DNA of 64,000 nt from Glandiceps talaboti (taxonomy: Eukaryota > Hemichordata > Enteropneusta > Spengelidae): NCBI RefSeq assembly GCF_964340395.1, contig NC_135553.1, positions 1,176,001 through 1,240,000 on the forward strand, given 5' to 3'. The translations under genes and the position numbers were made by a program. Shown one piece after another: positions 60,201 to 64,000 of the stretch (its first letter is position 1; the number at the start of each line of letters is the position of its first letter). Below the pieces are notes generated by a model. It was not told the origin of the DNA. It saw only the letters and a list, made by a program, of their open reading frames with translations, and searched no databases.

Positions 60201-61503
60201 CCGATAACTTTAAATTGTGTGTTCAGATTTAAAATTTATTCATAATTTCCATAAGTTGAATTCATTTTCAAAAGCTGTCAGAAAAAGAGAGTGAAGTAAA
60301 TCGAATGCATTGTATTCAATTATTCAGTGATTTCACGCACAGAGCTTAGAATTGTAAATAGCGCACTCACCCTGCGATGTTCACGCACAGCACTTAGAAT
60401 TATAAATAGCGCCCTCACCCTTGCTGTCTATGTAAGTTATTTCAGACACTGCACTTAGAATTGTAAATAGCGCCCTCACCCTGTGATGTTTTACATAGAC
60501 AGCAGCCTATTCAAACCCATTCAACTCATTCCCAGCCCCAGGAATCAAACCTAATACAAGTTTCAATGATGTTTACTTCTCTGCAGTCACATTTTCCAGA
60601 AAATGCCTTTCTTTATGGCATAATTTTTTTCCACTATTTGGATATTTAGCCAAGGCAGAATAGTTCAAGATGTCCGTCAGTTGTTTTGTATATTTTTATT
60701 TTTCTCCACATATTATATTGTCGTTTCTCTTCTTTTTAATATCATACTAGGCAAAGCAAATAATTTCCTGCAGGGTAGATTCATTTGTGACAGGCTGCCT
60801 CGTGATGATATTGTAGATAGCACCCTCCGTCTGGAGAATGCACAGAGTATATAGAACGTGCAGGTGTAGTCTTTGCACCGCAATGCATCCTTGGGTAAAA
60901 CCACCCAATTTTTTCGCATAGTATATAGACGCGCATGCGTACTAGTCATTGAGCTGCTATGCAAGCTATAAATTCATGAGTTAATACTAATATGCAAATA
61001 CATAGTAGTGATGACAAGACATGATATTCATGTGCAGATAGTGACCAAATACATATTTAGTGTGAATATTGAGAAAAGACTCCAATTTGTGTTATCATGT
61101 ATTTTCAGTTAACTATGGTCCAGAAATGAATATAGCACCTGTATCTCAGACACCAATTCATGGAGAAGCCAACATAGCACGTTACCTTGCCCGTCTCTTA
61201 GACCCATCCTACGAGAGCAGTCCAGAATTGGCAACTCTCATCGACAGCTGGTTAGACCTGGCATCAAACACCATGACAAGAGGTTCTTCCAAAGAAAAGG
61301 CAGTGGCATTGAGGGCTTTGAATTCCCACCTAGGAAAGAATACATGGCTAGTTGGATCTTCTCTCACTTTAGCTGATGTTATTATGTGGTCAGCTGTCTA
61401 CCAATCAGGACAAGCTAAAGGAGTACCCAACAATGTCAATAAATGGCTGAAAGCCTGTGAAGAGAACTCTGCATTTCAATTTGCTAAGGCTTTGATCAGT
61501 TAA
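57219..61503 (+). CDS. AIMP2: Aminoacyl-tRNA synthetase complex-interacting protein 2 (p38)
   Basis: Four exons: 57219-57359, 59155-59313, 59906-60131 and 61109-61503, all GT-AG and in phase, giving 306 aa (human 320). Exon 1 encodes the N-terminal lysyl-tRNA-synthetase-binding segment (MYKLKPIY, LPNCMYKM). Exon 2 encodes the short coiled coil (ALERRQERMLEKLNKLKSDV). Exon 3 encodes the thioredoxin-like part (DIVINANPSQPPLGLMVLHH, QIVFTLIWKK). Exon 4 encodes the GST-C-like part (HGEANIARYLARLLDP, LIDSWLDLA, GSSKEKAVALRALNSHLGK, LTLADVIMWSAV). Known role: cytosolic scaffold of the multi-tRNA-synthetase complex. A second in-frame ATG at 57234 would give MYKLKP and aligns slightly better with human. 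Intron 1 holds a MITE and an 18-bp satellite. Confidence 0.97.
57960..58147. mobile_element. 188-bp TA-flanked MITE in AIMP2 intron 1
   Basis: Inverted arms of about 50 bp starting GTCCTGTTTGCAGA and ending with the complement of GTCCTGTTTGTAGA; both arms contain GACAATGTCCCTT or its inverse. TA occurs at both flanks (57958-57959 and 58148-58149). Tc1/mariner-type is the simplest reading. Confidence 0.65.
58505..59130. repeat. 18-bp satellite in AIMP2 intron 1
   Basis: About 35 copies of GACAGTGGTGCATAGATT with ATTG/ACTG and AGTC variants, ending about 25 bp before the exon 2 acceptor at 59154. Frames rich in His, Cys and Gln are artefacts. Confidence 0.95.
60330..60500. repeat. Three-copy repeat in AIMP2 intron 3
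   Basis: Three units carry CACTTAGAATTGTAAATAGC followed by GCCCTCACCCTG. A B-box-like GGTTTGATTCC lies on the - strand near 60545, so this could be part of an old SINE. Confidence 0.65.
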
Positions 61504-64000
61504 CTTTTGTTAACAATGAAAGTCTTTGCACACAGGTCACCAGTAATTTTCAGCAACACTGGCAGTATTTTGATAAGGAAATAGCAAAATGAATACTGTC
61601 AGGCCCTCTATAGTTTGTGAAATTGGTCTGTTTTGGTCAACTGTCCTTCTTAGATAGATGTGTGATAGCTTATTACGTGGTCTGTTACAGCTATCTGAGG
61701 ATGGGTCATTGCCCAAAACCTTAAACACATTGTACCACATCTTTCTGCACATACAGTTTATTTAACCACTTCCTTCTTCCAATTCTGACCCTAGCAGTGT
61801 TTAGGTAGCTTTTCAGAGAGTTTACAAAGACCCACCATTTCAGATGCGTTTATAAGTTGAGATATTAGCTGATGTGAACACTGCCATTGTAGAATGCAGT
61901 TATAGATACACTCAAGATCAGAATCATACATGCTGTATTGGGCTATGAATTGACAGGCAGCTGTGTGTATGAGTATGCTGATGACTTACAGAAATACAAC
62001 ACAAATAAAAAAAACCTTTCATATAGACAAATGAACCCAGTGTATTTATTTTTGGAATGAACATCATGGCATTGGTTACATAGATGTGCATGGTATAATG
62101 TGTGTGTGTGTGTGTGTGGTGGGGGGTACAGGTACTCAAATCCAGCAAGATTTCCCTATTCCACTCCACACAACACTATACCATATACTAGTACATTATA
62201 TTTAGAAATTGTGATGAGGTCAAAACTTCTTCAGTACCTAGGAGGAAATCTATGTTGTTCAATAGGTTCATAAATACATGTTTGTACAAAAAAGCCAAAG
62301 GTGTCACTAAAACAGGTGTTGACTGACAGCCTCCTGCATAGGTATGTATGCTTTTAACATTCTCACATTTGCAGTTTTGTTCTATGCAATTTATCAATGC
62401 AAGCTACATCTACTATGGGAGCCGTCATATCAATCCATCCATACACAGCAACCATTCATGGTACATGTATACACATGATGTATCATCTAATCTTGTAAAT
62501 AAGCCACAAGATTCAAGGCAGATCCTTCTTATCTAGATGTCATAATATCATCCACATGTCCACTATTTTTAAATTAAATTCATTGATGGTACATCTCCTA
62601 TTAGGCTTCTAACATAAGAGTGTGTGTGGAATTCATGACAATCTAAGGATTAAGGTGATGTATGTTGGTCATGTATACATAAATGACAAACAGCTACATA
62701 TGTATTTACTTCCATTTCCATACGAGTGAAATAAGAGTGGTAACTTTGTATGTGCTGTCTTTATGCTAGCTAGTCTAGCTCTCAGTGCCAGTACCAAAGG
62801 GCTTGTAAACAGCACTCCTAGTGGCCAAACCATGAAATCTTTATCTCTTCCCCCCCCCCCCCCCCCCCCCCCCACCACCACCACCCACCAGTAATTTTCA
62901 CTTGCACCAAAGGACCATAGAAATATCTGATCATTTAACATTACAATCTACTTGCATGTTATGTCTGGCTTCAACCATAGTGTAAACGTAGAATTAAGTG
63001 CTGGGATAGTGAAAAGTTGAGCATGGTCCTCACTGCTACTATAGTTTTTATACACAACACATGACATTCTAAAGACATTCTACCATATTGAACAAACATT
63101 GATATTTGCCTGCTATAATGCCTATTTCACTAAAGTATTGTACAGAGTAGTAATATGTATGCAAACAGATACAAGACACCATTTATTTGTATCATTTACA
63201 ATACAAGTATGTGCAATTACATCAAAACCAGTGTGTATTCCCATTCTTTGCATCTATCACAAAAGGGTGCTTGTAAAGATATCAATAGTGTGACTCTGGG
63301 TTTGTGTTACAGCAAAACCAGACACTATAAGAGTTTTGTAAACAGTTTTTAATGACAAATAGACACTTCTTAACATCATTTCAACTAAAAATGAAAATAT
63401 AAGTTACTTACATACATTTTTATCAAAATCCAAAACTTGAAATATCTGCCCATATTGGTAGGCATACGGTACATGATTCAAATGTGACACAGAAAATTCA
63501 CAAACCATTCTACAAAACTACTGAAGGTCTATATAAATACTCTTTTACAATCTGATACAAAAACCAATCCTTCCTCATATCCTGGTACAGAAAATGTCAA
63601 GTCAGTCCCAACATTTTAGTAAACAAAATAGACAACAGTTTGATTTAATTAATGAAAGGGTATATATAATGGTCTTAAAGGCAAGTAGTTGACAGTTATC
63701 ATAGATGACAGACTCATTCTCAGTCACTGATTTTGTCATTGTTTTACACTGACTTGAGTCTGGTAGGTATAGATACCAGTTAAGATAATGTTACTGTATC
63801 CCACTTTTATGATGTTCTCTCAATAACCCTGGGTTTGTCAGCTCTATCAATTTGTAGTTAGTCTTGTCAGTGAGTAGGTAGTCTTATGTTCTCATTGACA
63901 ATATATCATAAAAATGGATTGCAGGAACATTTTCTGAACTCATAGCTGCAGCTGTTTTATTCAGTTCTACTTATTTTACAATGACAATTCACTGAACCAG
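61504..64000. other. AIMP2 3' UTR and non-coding flank
   Basis: No gene is recognised. AATAAA at 62004-62009 is a possible AIMP2 poly(A) signal about 500 bp after the stop. A short GT run lies at 62099-62117 and a C tract at 62850-62873. Confidence 0.45.

Overview
The window is nuclear DNA of an animal. Protein-coding genes are split by GT-AG introns and are strongly conserved, while more than half of the sequence is tandem repeat, short inverted-repeat transposons or other non-coding DNA. Base composition is AT-rich. Three BPTF PHD fingers (vertebrates keep two), an ANHX-type homeobox gene and the kinds of MITE, SINE and LINE present fit a marine invertebrate, most likely a deuterostome such as a hemichordate or amphioxus. 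The species is inference. I saw no LTR element, virus-like element, bacterial gene or CRISPR array.

Four genes are supported by complete exon chains with matching phases: (1) an ANHX-type divergent SIX-like homeobox gene, + strand, 6951-10841, 5 exons, possibly lacking upstream exon(s); (2) CHMP6, the ESCRT-III subunit, + strand, 27252-31933, 6 exons, 206 aa; (3) BPTF/NURF301, the chromatin-remodelling subunit, - strand, 56511-36947, 16 exons, about 2,932 aa; (4) AIMP2, the multisynthetase-complex scaffold, + strand, 57219-61503, 4 exons, 306 aa. BPTF and AIMP2 are divergent and share an upstream region of about 700 bp. CHMP6 and BPTF are convergent. A decayed C2H2 zinc-finger locus lies at 1180-2515.

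Layout: 0.8-2.5 kb holds a tRNA-derived SINE head, a TAGTA minisatellite and the zinc-finger relic. 2.7-4.4 kb has two Harbinger-like MITEs, one containing a second tRNA-like SINE head. 6-10.8 kb is ANHX with a hAT-like MITE in its last intron. 11-27 kb has no convincing gene and is built of satellites (a 43-copy 50-bp array; 20-bp arrays split by a LINE relic; a TTCTA pentanucleotide array) and MITEs. 27-32 kb is CHMP6, with palindromic elements in its introns. 32.5-33.6 kb has 47-bp and 17-bp arrays. 36.9-56.5 kb is BPTF. 57-61.5 kb is AIMP2 with an 18-bp array in intron 1. 61.5-64 kb shows no gene.

The genes are ordinary conserved eukaryotic genes and do not form an operon or pathway. The unusual content is in repeat biology: satellites with readable higher-order duplications, a satellite apparently derived from a zinc-finger linker, a 36-bp perfect palindrome with a 7-bp target duplication, several MITE families with clear target-site duplications, and a long coding minisatellite inside BPTF. 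I found no new multi-gene system.
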